The notes under the pieces: generated by a model | Seen by the model: the letters and a program-made list of their open reading frames with translations, nothing else | Database searches by the model: none | What the model was told of the DNA's origin: nothing | Source: JBHOQX01 sp042408595 | GTDB lineage: Bacteria; Chloroflexota; Chloroflexia; Chloroflexales; Roseiflexaceae | Direction of reading: 5' to 3' | Length of the DNA: 39,866 bases | NCBI GenBank assembly: GCA_042408595.1 | Contig: JBHOQX010000103.1 | Span: forward strand, 1 to 39,866 | Program-made: the position numbers and the translations under genes | In this document: positions 1-8,160 of the stretch, one piece after another | Layout: each line of letters begins with the position of its first letter | Position numbering within the stretch: the stretch's first letter is position 1

Positions 1-66
1 GCTGCGTGGGTCCGGGAAAGTCGCCAGAGTGCCGAGCAAGCTGTCTGGATGGGGTTGGAGAGCCAT
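1..66 (-). CDS. transposase, N-terminal fragment cut by the window edge
   Basis: On the minus strand an ATG at 66 opens a frame that stays open to the window edge (22 codons). It includes the string LLGTLATFPDPRS. Leu-rich sequence followed by PDPR is typical of the N-terminal DDE_Tnp_1-associated domain of ISAs1-type transposases (family knowledge). A good Shine-Dalgarno, GGAGGTG, lies 6 bases upstream of the ATG at 73-79, which supports this start. The catalytic part is outside the window, so the element's integrity cannot be judged. The assignment is by motif resemblance only. Confidence 0.5.
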   Translation of the reverse strand, partial: MALQPHPDSLLGTLATFPDPRS

Positions 67-75
67 TCGTCACAC

Positions 76-106
76 CTCCACACACTCTTCGTTCAGTAGT
101 GTGGAG
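76..106. repeat. imperfect inverted repeat beside the transposase start
   Basis: CTCCACAC (76-83) pairs with GTGTGGAG (99-106) around a 15-base loop, and inner bases extend the stem imperfectly. It lies between the edge transposase and the promoter of the sugar epimerase. It could be the end of the insertion sequence or a terminator-like hairpin; no T-tract is present. Confidence 0.4.
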
Positions 107-152
107 CGTAGCACAAAGTTAAAGAACTGAGAAGCCCTACCCGCCACCGTAC

Positions 153-181
153 TTGCACCGTCACCGCCTTTCCGCTATAGT
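153..181 (+). promoter_or_regulatory. promoter of the NAD-dependent epimerase gene (leaderless)
   Basis: TTGCAC (153-158) and TATAGT (176-181) are separated by exactly 17 bases, a good housekeeping-sigma spacing. The expected transcription start falls at about 188-189, on the A of the chosen ATG at 189. No Shine-Dalgarno precedes that ATG, so the message is probably leaderless. Confidence 0.6.
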
Positions 182-188
182 ACCGCTG

Positions 189-1148
189 ATGCGTGCGCTG
201 ATTACAGGGATCAACGGCTTTGTCGGCGGCTACCTCGCCGAACACCTCCTCACCTCGGGCGATTGGGAGGTCTGGGGCATGGCGCGGCAACCGGCGCCCG
301 CGCTCCCCTCGCTTCAGGGTCGCGTCCATCACATCGTCGCGGACGCCACCCGCCAGGACGAACTTGCAGCGACGCTCGGGCGAGCGCAGCCGGATGTCGT
401 CTTCCACCTCGCCGGCCAGTCCAACGTGCCTCGCTCGTTCGACGACCCGTCTGGCACATTGGCGACCAACATCCTCTCCGGGGCAGCGCTGTTTCAGGCC
501 GTCCTCCGGCTCAAACAGGATCCACTGCTGGTGATCGTCGGCAGCAACGAGATCTATGGCCTGGTGCGGTCCGAGGAGCTGCCGATCGACGAGGAGACGC
601 CGCTGCGCCCGGTCAATCCCTACGCCGTGAGCAAGGCCGCGCTCGACCTGCTGGCGTTCCAGTACCACGTCAGCCACCGGCTGCGCACCGTGCGGCTGCG
701 GCCGTTCAACCACATCGGTCCGCGCCAGAGCGAAGCGTTTGTCGTATCGGCCTTCGCGGCGCAGATCGCCCGGATCGAAGCCGGGCTGCAGCCGCCCCGG
801 CTGCGTGTCGGCTCGCTGGCCGCCGAGCGCGACTTCACCGACGTGCGCGACATGGCCGCCGCCTACGAGCTGGTGGGCCGCCGTGGCGAACCGGGGCAGG
901 CCTACAACATCAGCGCCGGGCGCGTCGTCAGCATCCGCTGGATTCTCGATACGCTGCTGGCGTTCACCGAGCGCGACATCGCCGTCGAGCCGGACCCGGC
1001 CCGCATGCGCCCCGCCGATGTGCCGCGTGTCGAGTGCGACAGCCGGCGCTTTCGGGCGCGCACCGGCTGGCAGCCCCGCATCCCGCTGGAACAGACATTG
1101 CACGATACCCTTGAATATTGGCGACACCAGGTGAAGAGCGAGAAGTAG
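189..1148 (+). CDS. NAD-dependent epimerase/dehydratase, GDP-6-deoxy-mannose reductase-like
   Basis: This is an extended short-chain dehydrogenase of about 319 residues acting on a nucleotide-sugar. The Rossmann signature TGINGFVGG lies at the very N-terminus and the catalytic Tyr-x3-Lys is seen as NPYAVSKAALD. The VGSNEIYG segment and overall style match GDP-mannose 4,6-dehydratase and GDP-4-dehydro-6-deoxy-mannose reductase relatives. Starting at 189 puts the nucleotide-binding motif five residues in, whereas an earlier in-frame start at 153 would lie in the promoter. The next gene is a sugar-1-phosphate nucleotidyltransferase on the same strand, so the pair probably makes an activated deoxysugar for surface glycans. 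The exact substrate cannot be fixed from sequence; GDP-sugar is the best guess. Confidence 0.85.
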   Translation: MRALITGINGFVGGYLAEHLLTSGDWEVWGMARQPAPALPSLQGRVHHIVADATRQDELAATLGRAQPDVVFHLAGQSNVPRSFDDPSGTLATNILSGAALFQAVLRLKQDPLLVIVGSNEIYGLVRSEELPIDEETPLRPVNPYAVSKAALDLLAFQYHVSHRLRTVRLRPFNHIGPRQSEAFVVSAFAAQIARIEAGLQPPRLRVGSLAAERDFTDVRDMAAAYELVGRRGEPGQAYNISAGRVVSIRWILDTLLAFTERDIAVEPDPARMRPADVPRVECDSRRFRARTGWQPRIPLEQTLHDTLEYWRHQVKSEK

Positions 1149-1215
1149 TCCAAGGTAACGTCCGATTTGCCCCGGCCATTGCCACTGTTCACCAGTAACT
1201 GATCCTGGAGGCGCT

Positions 1216-2328
1216 ATGAAAGCGGTCATCCTCGTCGGCGGGCTGGGCACGCGCCTACGCCCGCTCACCTGCCACACCCCCAAGCCGATGATCCCGCTGG
1301 TGAACCAGCCGTTTATCGAATGGATGCTGGAAAACCTGCGCGACCAGGGGATCACCGAGGCGATCCTGGCGGTGCAATACCTGGCGGACCAGTTCCGCGC
1401 GGCGCTCGGCGACGGCTCGCGCCTGGGGCTGACGGTGCGGATCGTCGAAGAGCCGGAGCCGCGCGGCACCGCCGGGGCGGTCAAGAACGTCGAGCACCTG
1501 CTCGACGGCTCGACCTTCGTGTTCAACGGGGACGTGATGACCGACCTCGATCTGCGGGCGATGCTGGCCTTCCACCGCGAGCGGGGCAGCAAGCTGACGA
1601 TCGCGCTCACGCCGGTGGAGGATCCGACCGCCTTCGGCCTGGTCGAGACCGACGCCGACGGGCGTATCCGCCGCTTCGTCGAGAAACCGCGGGCCGACGA
1701 GATCACGACCAACATGATCAACGCCGGCACGTACATTATCGAGCCGGAGTTGTTCCGCTATGTGCCGCCGAACCAGCACTATATGTTCGAACGCGGGCTG
1801 TTCCCGGTCGTGCTCCAAACCGCGGACCCGATGTTCGGGTACCCGAGCCACGCCTATTGGACGGACATCGGCAAGCCGCAGACCTACCTCGACGTTCACC
1901 ACGACATCCTGATGGGCAAGGTGCGCTACCGCTTCCGCGGCCGGCCGATCGGCGACCGGGTATGGCTGGAAGACAGCGCGGACATCCACCCATCGGCGCA
2001 GATCGCCGGGCCGGTGCTGCTAGGGGCCGGGGTGCAGGTGGGCGCTGGAGCGCAGATCATCGGCCCGACGGTGATCGGCGGGGGGTGCGTGATCGGCGAA
2101 GCGGCGCGGCTGGAGGGCGTGGTGCTCTGGGAGGGGAACGAGATCGGGCGGGAGGCAGTGCTGCGCTCGTGCGTGCTGGGGCGCGGCAACCGGGTGGGGC
2201 CGCGCGCCCACATCACCGACGGCGCCGTGATCGGCGATGGCTGCGTGATCGGCGCGGAGAACCGCCTGGAGCGCGGGCTGCGCCTCTGGCCCGGCACGGA
2301 GCTGAAGGACGGCGCGATTACATTTTAG
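1216..2328 (+). CDS. sugar-1-phosphate nucleotidyltransferase (mannose-1-phosphate guanylyltransferase type)
   Basis: A 370-residue two-domain enzyme that joins an NTP to a sugar 1-phosphate. The N-terminal domain opens with the pyrophosphorylase signature (VGGLGTRLRPLT, then PKPM). FNGDVMTDLD carries the metal-binding Asp, and VEKPR follows at about residues 155-160. From about residue 250 a run of hexapeptide repeats with I/V-G-x4 periodicity forms a left-handed beta-helix, as in GMPPB-like mannose-1-phosphate guanylyltransferases. GGAGG at 1207-1211 sets the start. It follows the epimerase by 67 bases and probably supplies GDP-mannose for it. A glucose-1-phosphate thymidylyl- or adenylyltransferase role is the main alternative. 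Confidence 0.85.
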   Translation: MKAVILVGGLGTRLRPLTCHTPKPMIPLVNQPFIEWMLENLRDQGITEAILAVQYLADQFRAALGDGSRLGLTVRIVEEPEPRGTAGAVKNVEHLLDGSTFVFNGDVMTDLDLRAMLAFHRERGSKLTIALTPVEDPTAFGLVETDADGRIRRFVEKPRADEITTNMINAGTYIIEPELFRYVPPNQHYMFERGLFPVVLQTADPMFGYPSHAYWTDIGKPQTYLDVHHDILMGKVRYRFRGRPIGDRVWLEDSADIHPSAQIAGPVLLGAGVQVGAGAQIIGPTVIGGGCVIGEAARLEGVVLWEGNEIGREAVLRSCVLGRGNRVGPRAHITDGAVIGDGCVIGAENRLERGLRLWPGTELKDGAITF

Positions 2329-2356
2329 CCACTCTTGGGTCTACGACGCAAGTGCG

Positions 2357-2372
2357 CTGCCACCCGTGGCAG
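2357..2372. terminator. short hairpin between convergent genes
   Basis: CTGCCA (2357-2362) pairs with TGGCAG (2367-2372) over a 4-base loop. It lies in the 97-base gap between the nucleotidyltransferase and the convergent membrane-protein gene. There is no T-tract, so its terminator role is a guess. Confidence 0.3.
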
Positions 2373-2425
2373 GGCGATTGGCATAGCCACAGGCCATCCC
2401 GGTTACACATTGCAGCCATCATCCC

Positions 2426-3058
2426 CTACGATCCCCGGTCGGCTCTGGCCGGGGCCTGCGGCTCAGGCGGCGCGGCGGGAGCGGCCGGGGCGCTCTCGGC
2501 GGCCGGCAGCGGGGCGGGGGCGGGGGTCGGCGCCGCGCCGCGCCGCCGGATGCTCAGCACGACCATGCGCACTAACGCCGCCACCGCTACTGCCAGCGCC
2601 ACGCCGAGGAAGAGCCACGGCGGCCCGGCGATCAGGGCGCGGCCCAGCAGGTTCTGCTGGAGCGACTGCCGCAGCGCCGGGTTGCCCTGGGTCAGGTAGT
2701 ACAACACAAAGCTGACGATCAGCGCCCCGCTCAGCATCCCCAACGCCATTGTCACCAACCGCCCCTGCAATGATGGTCGCTCTTTCGAAGGCGGCAGGAG
2801 CAGACCGCCGCCGTACCCCACAACCAGCGCGGTGACCAGGAAGGTGGCGAGGCTCACCGCTGTTTGCGTTGTCACCACGTCTGCACCCAGCCGCCCTGCG
2901 AGCGCAGCGCTCCACGGCTGCGCCCAGAACATCACCAGCAACGAGCCATAGAGCACGCCGACCAGCGCCACCAGCGCCCGCCGTAGGTCGCTCTGGTGGC
3001 CAATATAGCCAAAGATCACCAACGCGATCACAAAGACGACTGCTAGCCCGATCTCCAT
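2426..3058 (-). CDS. predicted membrane protein with Pro/Ala-rich cytoplasmic tail
   Basis: A 210-residue protein of unknown function. Hydrophobic segments at about residues 3-20, 28-47, 64-85, 104-124 and 146-166 suggest four or five membrane helices. The last 40 residues are Ala/Pro-rich and begin with a RRR cluster. The spacing of the N-terminal helices recalls CvpA-like proteins, but no diagnostic motif was seen and I do not assign the family. The start ATG has AAAGG about 9 bases upstream. It is monocistronic, convergent with the nucleotidyltransferase and divergent from the TetR gene. The 371-base gap to that gene holds the TetR promoter/operator at 3362-3416 and otherwise nothing I could identify. 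Confidence 0.65.
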   Translation of the reverse strand: MEIGLAVVFVIALVIFGYIGHQSDLRRALVALVGVLYGSLLVMFWAQPWSAALAGRLGADVVTTQTAVSLATFLVTALVVGYGGGLLLPPSKERPSLQGRLVTMALGMLSGALIVSFVLYYLTQGNPALRQSLQQNLLGRALIAGPPWLFLGVALAVAVAALVRMVVLSIRRRGAAPTPAPAPLPAAESAPAAPAAPPEPQAPARADRGS

Positions 3059-3361
3059 TGTCGTCTGCCTTTCGTGTATACCGCCGGAAGTTGTAGCATC
3101 ATTCTATCACACCTCCTCCGGCGGACACGCGCGTTAGTTCTCTCCGCCCTCCCTTCTCCCGATCTAGCACTGCGCCGAGTGCGCGTAAAAACCTCTACTC
3201 CCAAACGAGGCAGCAGGCGAGAGATGCCGGCGGCAGCACGCGCCCCAGGCAACGATGCCGCGCAGCCACGCCGCTGCTCCCCGCTCCTCCAGAGCGCTGT
3301 TCTTGCCGCTTCAGCGCCACGACCACCACGATGGAACGTTGACGTGGCTCCACCGATAAAC

Positions 3362-3416
3362 TGATTGACTCATCAATCAAGTTGGTGTATGCTCACCTTG
3401 ACTGATGAGTCAATCA
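3362..3416 (+). promoter_or_regulatory. promoter with palindromic operator for the TetR-family gene
   Basis: TTGACT (3365-3370) and TATGCT (3388-3393) are 17 bases apart. A perfect 14-base inverted repeat overlaps them: TGATTGACTCATCA at 3362-3375 and its reverse complement TGATGAGTCAATCA at 3403-3416. One arm covers the -35 box and the other lies just after the expected start near 3400. The arrangement fits autorepression by the TetR-type regulator that starts at 3430. Confidence 0.8.
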
Positions 3417-3429
3417 AGGGAAACGTCAC

Positions 3430-4038
3430 ATGGCTTCAACCGACGAGACCGCCGCCCGCCGTCGGCAGATCATCGACGCCGCGCTGCAGGTCTTCAGCAC
3501 CAAGGGCTTTCACAAGGCCACCAACCGCGACATCGCCGAGGCCGCCGGCGGCATCTCGCCCGGCCTGATCTACTGGTACTTCAAGGACAAGCAGGATTTA
3601 TTTGTGTCAGTCATCCAGGAGCGCGCAGCGATCTTTCAGTTGATCGACCATCCCGACCAGGTGATGGACCTGCCGCCACGGGAAGGGCTCGCGTTGATCG
3701 GTCGCACCTACTTATCGATCTTCCAGACTCCGGCACACGTCGCGCTCATCCGCATGCTGCTGAGCGAGGCGATTCGCTTTCCAGAGGTTGGCGAGATGTT
3801 CTATCGCCGTGCTGGCCAGCGCTTTTTCGGGCTGCTCACGCAGTACCTGGAGCACCAGGTGCAGCGCGGCGCGCTGCGCCCGCACGATACGCTGATCGCT
3901 GCCCGCAGCTTTCTCGGCATGTTCGCCATGCAGGTCATAGCGCGCGAGGTCTTCCGCCAGCCAGAGGCACGCGCCACGCCGGATGACAGGCTTGTCGCAG
4001 AGATCGTCGAGGTTTTCGTCCGCGGGCTGGAGCCGTGA
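3430..4038 (+). CDS. TetR/AcrR-family transcriptional regulator of the efflux locus
   Basis: A 202-residue protein with a typical TetR N-terminal helix-turn-helix: RRQIIDAALQVFSTKGF, then TNRDIAEAAGGISPGLIYWYF, residues about 10-55. The rest is a helical ligand/dimer domain with no catalytic motif. Its own promoter carries a perfect inverted repeat, so it probably represses itself and the ABC genes that follow. The layout TetR-permease-HlyD-ATPase parallels E. coli ybiH(cecR)-ybhGFSR, whose TetR regulator responds to toxic compounds (family knowledge). AGGG at 3417-3420 lies 9 bases before the ATG and is a modest ribosome site. Confidence 0.9.
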   Translation: MASTDETAARRRQIIDAALQVFSTKGFHKATNRDIAEAAGGISPGLIYWYFKDKQDLFVSVIQERAAIFQLIDHPDQVMDLPPREGLALIGRTYLSIFQTPAHVALIRMLLSEAIRFPEVGEMFYRRAGQRFFGLLTQYLEHQVQRGALRPHDTLIAARSFLGMFAMQVIAREVFRQPEARATPDDRLVAEIVEVFVRGLEP

Positions 4039-4182
4039 GAAAGGACGAGGGACGGTAGATGTACGCAGGCTGCCCATCCTTGCAGCGCTTTCGGCCCCGG
4101 TATGACCGGCATACGTCCTTCGTCGCCTTTGTTCTCTCGGGGCCGGCGGCCGACTTGCGCCATTCGTCAGGGGGAGGAAGCG

Positions 4183-5310
4183 ATGCACTCACGAATTGCG
4201 CCGATCATCCGCAAGGAGTTTATCCACATCTTTCGCGACCCGCGCACACTGGTGGTAATGTTCGTCACGCCGCTCATGCAGCTGATCCTGCTCGGCTACG
4301 CCGCCACGACCGATGTGCGCAACATCCCACTCGCCGTGTACGATCAGGACCACACGGCGCGGAGCCGCGATCTGGTCACGGCCTTCGTCCAATCCGGCCA
4401 GTTCGGCCTAGCCGGCGTGGTCGCCAACGACCGCGCCCTCGCCGAGGCGATCGACAGCGGGCAGGCCCGTGCCGGCCTGATCATCCCGCCCGGCTACGGC
4501 AACGACCTGCTCGGTGGGCGTGGTGCGCGAGTGTCCTTCGTGCTCGATGGCTCCGACCCGTCGGTGGCGTCGACGGCGCTCTCATCGGCGCGGCTGATCG
4601 GGCAGGCGCTGGCGACTGAGGTGCAACAGGCGTCCGCCGCGCAGCGCGGGGCGCCGCCCGCCAGCGCCCCGCTCGAAGTCCGCACGCGCGTCTGGTACAA
4701 CCCGGACATGACGAGCGCGATCTTCATGGTGCCGGGATTGATCGGCCTCGTGCTCCAGCTCCAGGCGACGCTGCTGACGGCCTCGGCGATCGTACGCGAG
4801 CGCGAGCGCGGGACGATCGAGCAGTTGATCGTCACCCCCATCCGCCCGTACGAGCTGATTATCGGCAAGATTCTGCCGTACGCCGTGATCGCGCTCGGTA
4901 TTATGGTTGAAATCCTGCTGATCGGCACGTTCTGGTTCGGAGTGTCGATCAACGGCAGTATCATGCTGCTGCTGGCGCTCTCGTGCCTGTTCCTGCTGAC
5001 GACACTCGGGATCGGCCTGCTGATCTCGACGGTCGCCAATACGCAGCAGGAGGCATTTCTGCTCACCTTTCTGACGCTTCTCCCAGCAGTCTTTTTGTCT
5101 GGCTTCATTTACCCGATCGCAGCGATGCCAAAAGCGCTTCAGTTCATCAGCGCCTTCATACCGCTGACGTATTTTTTAACCGTCGTCCGTGGCATCATTA
5201 TCAAAGGAATCGGCGTGCAACTGCTGATGCCGCAAGTCGTTGCGCTCACCATTTTCGGCCTGGCGCTGATCATCCTGGCGTCACTTCGGTTCCACAAGCG
5301 ACTCGATTGA
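4183..5310 (+). CDS. ABC-2 type multidrug efflux permease (YbhS/YbhR-like)
   Basis: A 375-residue ABC-2 permease. The N-terminus IIRKEFIHIFRDPRTL followed by a membrane helix (about 22-42) is the usual YbhS/YhhJ opening. A large extracytoplasmic domain (about 45-195) follows, then five hydrophobic segments in the C-terminal half. Between them lies RERERGTIEQLIVTPI, the conserved cytoplasmic coupling region. GGGGGAGGAAGCG just before the ATG at 4183 decides this start over an upstream ATG at 4102. Only this one permease gene is present although related loci carry two, so it would have to work as a homodimer or pair with a permease encoded elsewhere. The 174-base gap to the HlyD gene has short GC hairpins and no gene. 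Confidence 0.88.
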   Translation: MHSRIAPIIRKEFIHIFRDPRTLVVMFVTPLMQLILLGYAATTDVRNIPLAVYDQDHTARSRDLVTAFVQSGQFGLAGVVANDRALAEAIDSGQARAGLIIPPGYGNDLLGGRGARVSFVLDGSDPSVASTALSSARLIGQALATEVQQASAAQRGAPPASAPLEVRTRVWYNPDMTSAIFMVPGLIGLVLQLQATLLTASAIVRERERGTIEQLIVTPIRPYELIIGKILPYAVIALGIMVEILLIGTFWFGVSINGSIMLLLALSCLFLLTTLGIGLLISTVANTQQEAFLLTFLTLLPAVFLSGFIYPIAAMPKALQFISAFIPLTYFLTVVRGIIIKGIGVQLLMPQVVALTIFGLALIILASLRFHKRLD

Positions 5311-5484
5311 CGCAGGGGGCTGGCTGAAACGCACCCAACGGCACGTTGGAGGCCGCAGGCCCCTCCAAGAGACCCTGCTCCGCAGCAGGCAACAGCGGCG
5401 GCGCCGTCAACCACACGGCGGAACGAAACGAATCCCGGCGGGCTGTGTCCGCCAACGTTGAAACCTGAATGACAGGGGGATGCC

Positions 5485-7101
5485 ATGCAGAAGCGTGCAC
5501 GAATCGCCATTCCCATTGTGCTGCTCGTGGCGCTGCTGGCCGGGGGCGTCTGGTGGTGGCGCGGGCGCAGCGCCGCGGCCGCCGCAACCGACCTGAGCGG
5601 CTCCGGTCTGATCGAGGCCGACGAAGTGACGGTCGCCGCCGAGATCGGCGGGCGTGTCCAGTCCCTCGCTGTGGACGAGGGACAAGCGGTGCGCGCCGGG
5701 CAGGTTCTGGTCCGACTCGACCCAGCGCTGCTGGAGGCCCAGCTCGCCCAGGCGCAGGCCGCCGTCCAGGCCGCCGACGCCAACCTGGCCTTGCTAACCG
5801 CCGGCGCGCGCGCCGAGGAGATCGCCGCCGCCCAGGCCGCCGTGGCCCAGGCTCAGGCCGCCCGCGAGGGGGCTTCTCGCGCCTATGAGCACGCTGTACA
5901 GATCGCCACCAACCCGCAGGACCTGAACACCCAGATCGTGCAGGCCGAAGCGAACCGCGATGCCGCCCGCCAGCAGCTCAACCGCCTTACGGCCGGCTCG
6001 CGCGCGGAGGACATCGCCGCCGCTCAAGCTGCCGTGGCTCAGGCGCAGGCCGGCCTGCAAGCCACGCGCGACCGCCTCTCCGCCGCCAAGACGCAGGCCG
6101 AGAGCCAGGTGCGGCAGGCGGCGGAGGCGCTCGTCCAGGCCCAGGCGCGCTACGCCCAGGCGAAGAGCAACTGGGAGTATGCGAACGACACCGGCAACGA
6201 TCCGATCCAACCGAGCGTAACCGACCCGCGCACCGGCAGGAGCCGGCCAAACAAGTTGAGCGAGGGCGCACGGCAGAACTACTATGCGCAGTTTGTCCAG
6301 GCGGAAGCGGCGCTGCGTAGCGCCGAGCAGGGCGTGCAGCAGGCGCAGGTCGCCGCCGAGGCCGCGCGCCAGGCCGAAGCCGCCGGTGTGCAGACGGCAG
6401 AGCAGCAGCTTGCTGCCGCGCAGGCCGGCCTGGACAAAGCGCGCAACGGCGTGACTCCACAGGATATCGCCGTCGCCCAGACCGCACTCGATAGCGCCCA
6501 GCGATTGGTGGAGACGCTCAAGGCGACCCGCGCCAACCCGCAGCAGTTGCAGGCGCAGGTGGACAGCGCCCGCGCACAACTCGCCTCCGCCGAGGCGCAA
6601 CTGACGCAGGCCCAGGCCAGGCTCGACGCCACCCGGGCCGGTTCGCGCCCGGAGCAGATCGCCGCGGGACGGGCGCAACTGGCGCAGGCCCAGGCCGCAC
6701 AGCGCCAGGCCGAGGTGCAGCTCGCCAAAACGACGATCATCGCGCCGCGCGCCGGCGTCGTTCTCAGCCGCCCAATCGACGAAGGCGAGTTCGCTCCTGC
6801 CGGCGCCCCGCTGATGACCATCGGCGCGCTCGACAGCGTCCGGCTGACGATCTACATCGGCGAGCGCGACATCGGACGCGTTCGTCTCGGCCAGTCGGTC
6901 GACGTCACGGTGGACAGCTTTCCAGGGCGCACATTCAGCGGGACGGTGACGTTCATCGCACCGGAGGCGCAGTTCACGCCGCGTAACGTCCAGACGAAAG
7001 ACGAACGGGCGACGACAGTGTTCGCCGTGCGGGTGATGCTGCCGAACCCCGAACGCGCGCTCAAGCCTGGCATGCCGGCGGATGCCGTTATTCGTGAGTG
7101 A
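5485..7101 (+). CDS. HlyD-family membrane fusion protein with long coiled coil
   Basis: A 538-residue periplasmic-adaptor-type protein. One N-terminal membrane anchor (about 7-24) is followed by a split lipoyl/barrel-sandwich domain: first half about 40-82 (GRVQSLAVDEGQAVRAG), second half about 416-450 (IIAPRAGVVLSRP, DEGEFAPAG). A beta-barrel region closes the protein to about 535. Between the halves lie about 330 residues of Ala/Gln-rich coiled coil, much longer than the hairpin of E. coli YbhG, with the phrase AG(A/S)R(A/P)E(E/D)I recurring at about 106, 170 and 385 and a relative at 322. It links the permease to the cell exterior. In a phylum often described as lacking a classical outer membrane, the long hairpin's partner is unclear. 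Confidence 0.88.
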   Translation: MQKRARIAIPIVLLVALLAGGVWWWRGRSAAAAATDLSGSGLIEADEVTVAAEIGGRVQSLAVDEGQAVRAGQVLVRLDPALLEAQLAQAQAAVQAADANLALLTAGARAEEIAAAQAAVAQAQAAREGASRAYEHAVQIATNPQDLNTQIVQAEANRDAARQQLNRLTAGSRAEDIAAAQAAVAQAQAGLQATRDRLSAAKTQAESQVRQAAEALVQAQARYAQAKSNWEYANDTGNDPIQPSVTDPRTGRSRPNKLSEGARQNYYAQFVQAEAALRSAEQGVQQAQVAAEAARQAEAAGVQTAEQQLAAAQAGLDKARNGVTPQDIAVAQTALDSAQRLVETLKATRANPQQLQAQVDSARAQLASAEAQLTQAQARLDATRAGSRPEQIAAGRAQLAQAQAAQRQAEVQLAKTTIIAPRAGVVLSRPIDEGEFAPAGAPLMTIGALDSVRLTIYIGERDIGRVRLGQSVDVTVDSFPGRTFSGTVTFIAPEAQFTPRNVQTKDERATTVFAVRVMLPNPERALKPGMPADAVIRE

Positions 7102-7156
7102 GCGGGTGACAGGGTGGCAGGGTACCAAGGTGACAAGCTGAACGGACGCTGAAGCC

Positions 7157-8092
7157 ATGGAGCACGCAGTTGCGATCGAAATCACCGCCCTCTGCCGCTC
7201 GTTCGGCGCGGTGCGGGCCGTGGATGGGCTGAGCCTCGCGGTGCACCCCGGCGAGATCGTCGGGCTGATCGGCCCGGACGGCGCGGGCAAGACAACGACG
7301 CTCCGCATGCTGTGCGGCGCGCTCCGCCCCGACTCCGGCACGGCAGTGATCGCCGGCGTGGATGTGCGTCGCGCGCCGGACGCCGCCCGCCGCCGGATCG
7401 GCTACATGCCGCAGCGCTTCAGCCTGTACGGCGACCTGACGGTGGACGAGAATCTGCGCTTCTTCGCCGACGTCTACGGCGTGCCACGCGCGGAGCAGCC
7501 CGCGCTCGCCGACCGCCTGCTGGCCTTCAGCGGCCTCGCCCGCTTCCGCGGCCGCCGCGCCGAGGCGCTCTCCGGTGGGATGAAGCAGAAGCTTGCCTTG
7601 GCCTGCACCCTCATCCACACCCCGCCGGTGCTGCTGCTCGACGAGCCAACCACCGGCGTCGATCCGGTCTCACGCCGCGAGTTCTGGGCGATCCTGCGCG
7701 ATGCGGTCCGCGAGCGCGGTGTGGCGGTGCTGGTCTCGACGCCATACATGGACGAAGCCGAGCGCTGCCACCAGGTCGGCTTCATGCGCGCCGGGCGGCT
7801 CCTGGCACACGGGACGCCCCGCGAGTTGCAGCGGCTCGTGCCCGGCGCGGTGATCGAGCTCGACGCGACGCCGCGCCATGCCGCCGAGGCCGCGCTGCGG
7901 CGCCTCCCCGGCGTGCGCGATGTGCAGGTCTTCGGCGACCGGCTGCACCTGCTGGCGGCGAGCGCCCCGACCGAGGCCGACGTGCGCCAGGCGCTGGCGC
8001 AGGCCGGCGCGACACTCGCCACCATGCGGCAGGTCGCGCCAGGGATGGAGGATGTGTTTATGTACTTGCAGCGGGCGCAAACTGGCACTTGA
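7157..8092 (+). CDS. ABC transporter ATPase 1 (canonical signature, no switch histidine)
   Basis: A 311-residue nucleotide-binding subunit for the efflux permease. Walker A is GPDGAGKT (39-46), the signature is LSGG (138-141) and Walker B is VLLLDEP (158-164). The H-loop position reads VSTPYMDEAE, so Pro196 (codon at 7742) replaces the usual histidine. The regulatory C-terminal domain runs from about 215. ATPase 2, encoded downstream, shows the opposite defect (histidine present, signature altered), which fits one working and one degenerate ATP site in a heterodimer. E. coli YbhF carries two such halves in one chain (family knowledge). The gene follows the HlyD gene by 55 bases. Confidence 0.9.
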   Translation: MEHAVAIEITALCRSFGAVRAVDGLSLAVHPGEIVGLIGPDGAGKTTTLRMLCGALRPDSGTAVIAGVDVRRAPDAARRRIGYMPQRFSLYGDLTVDENLRFFADVYGVPRAEQPALADRLLAFSGLARFRGRRAEALSGGMKQKLALACTLIHTPPVLLLDEPTTGVDPVSRREFWAILRDAVRERGVAVLVSTPYMDEAERCHQVGFMRAGRLLAHGTPRELQRLVPGAVIELDATPRHAAEAALRRLPGVRDVQVFGDRLHLLAASAPTEADVRQALAQAGATLATMRQVAPGMEDVFMYLQRAQTGT

Positions 8093-8147
8093 CATCCGCA
8101 CCGGCATCGTGTATTCTGTCAACAGGTTTACCTTATAAACTTGTTGA
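8089..8147 (+). promoter_or_regulatory. promoter with palindromic operator for the membrane/winged-helix pair
   Basis: TTGACA (8089-8094) and TATTCT (8112-8117) are 17 bases apart. The -35 begins inside the stop region of the ATPase 1 gene. Overlapping the expected start is a 29-base inverted repeat at 8119-8147: TCAACA-G-GTTTA, five bases, then TAAAC-T-TGTTGA. It is a strong candidate operator, probably bound by the winged-helix regulator encoded at 8786. It makes the two inserted genes an independent transcription unit within the efflux locus. Confidence 0.8.
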
Positions 8148-8160
8148 TGGAGGTGCTTTC

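Noticed and set aside
93..1736. Long open frame of 547 codons on the minus strand opposite the epimerase and nucleotidyltransferase
   Set aside because: It is a high-GC antisense shadow: Arg/Ala/Gly-rich, no family motif, and it overlaps two clear enzymes.
3043..3364. Small frames in the gap before the TetR gene
   Set aside because: Arg-rich, overlapping on both strands, without ribosome sites; the gap is better explained by promoters and the operator.
5794..7341. 515-codon minus-strand open frame opposite the HlyD gene
   Set aside because: Mirror frame of a repetitive Ala/Gln coding sequence; the plus-strand frame has unmistakable HlyD domains.
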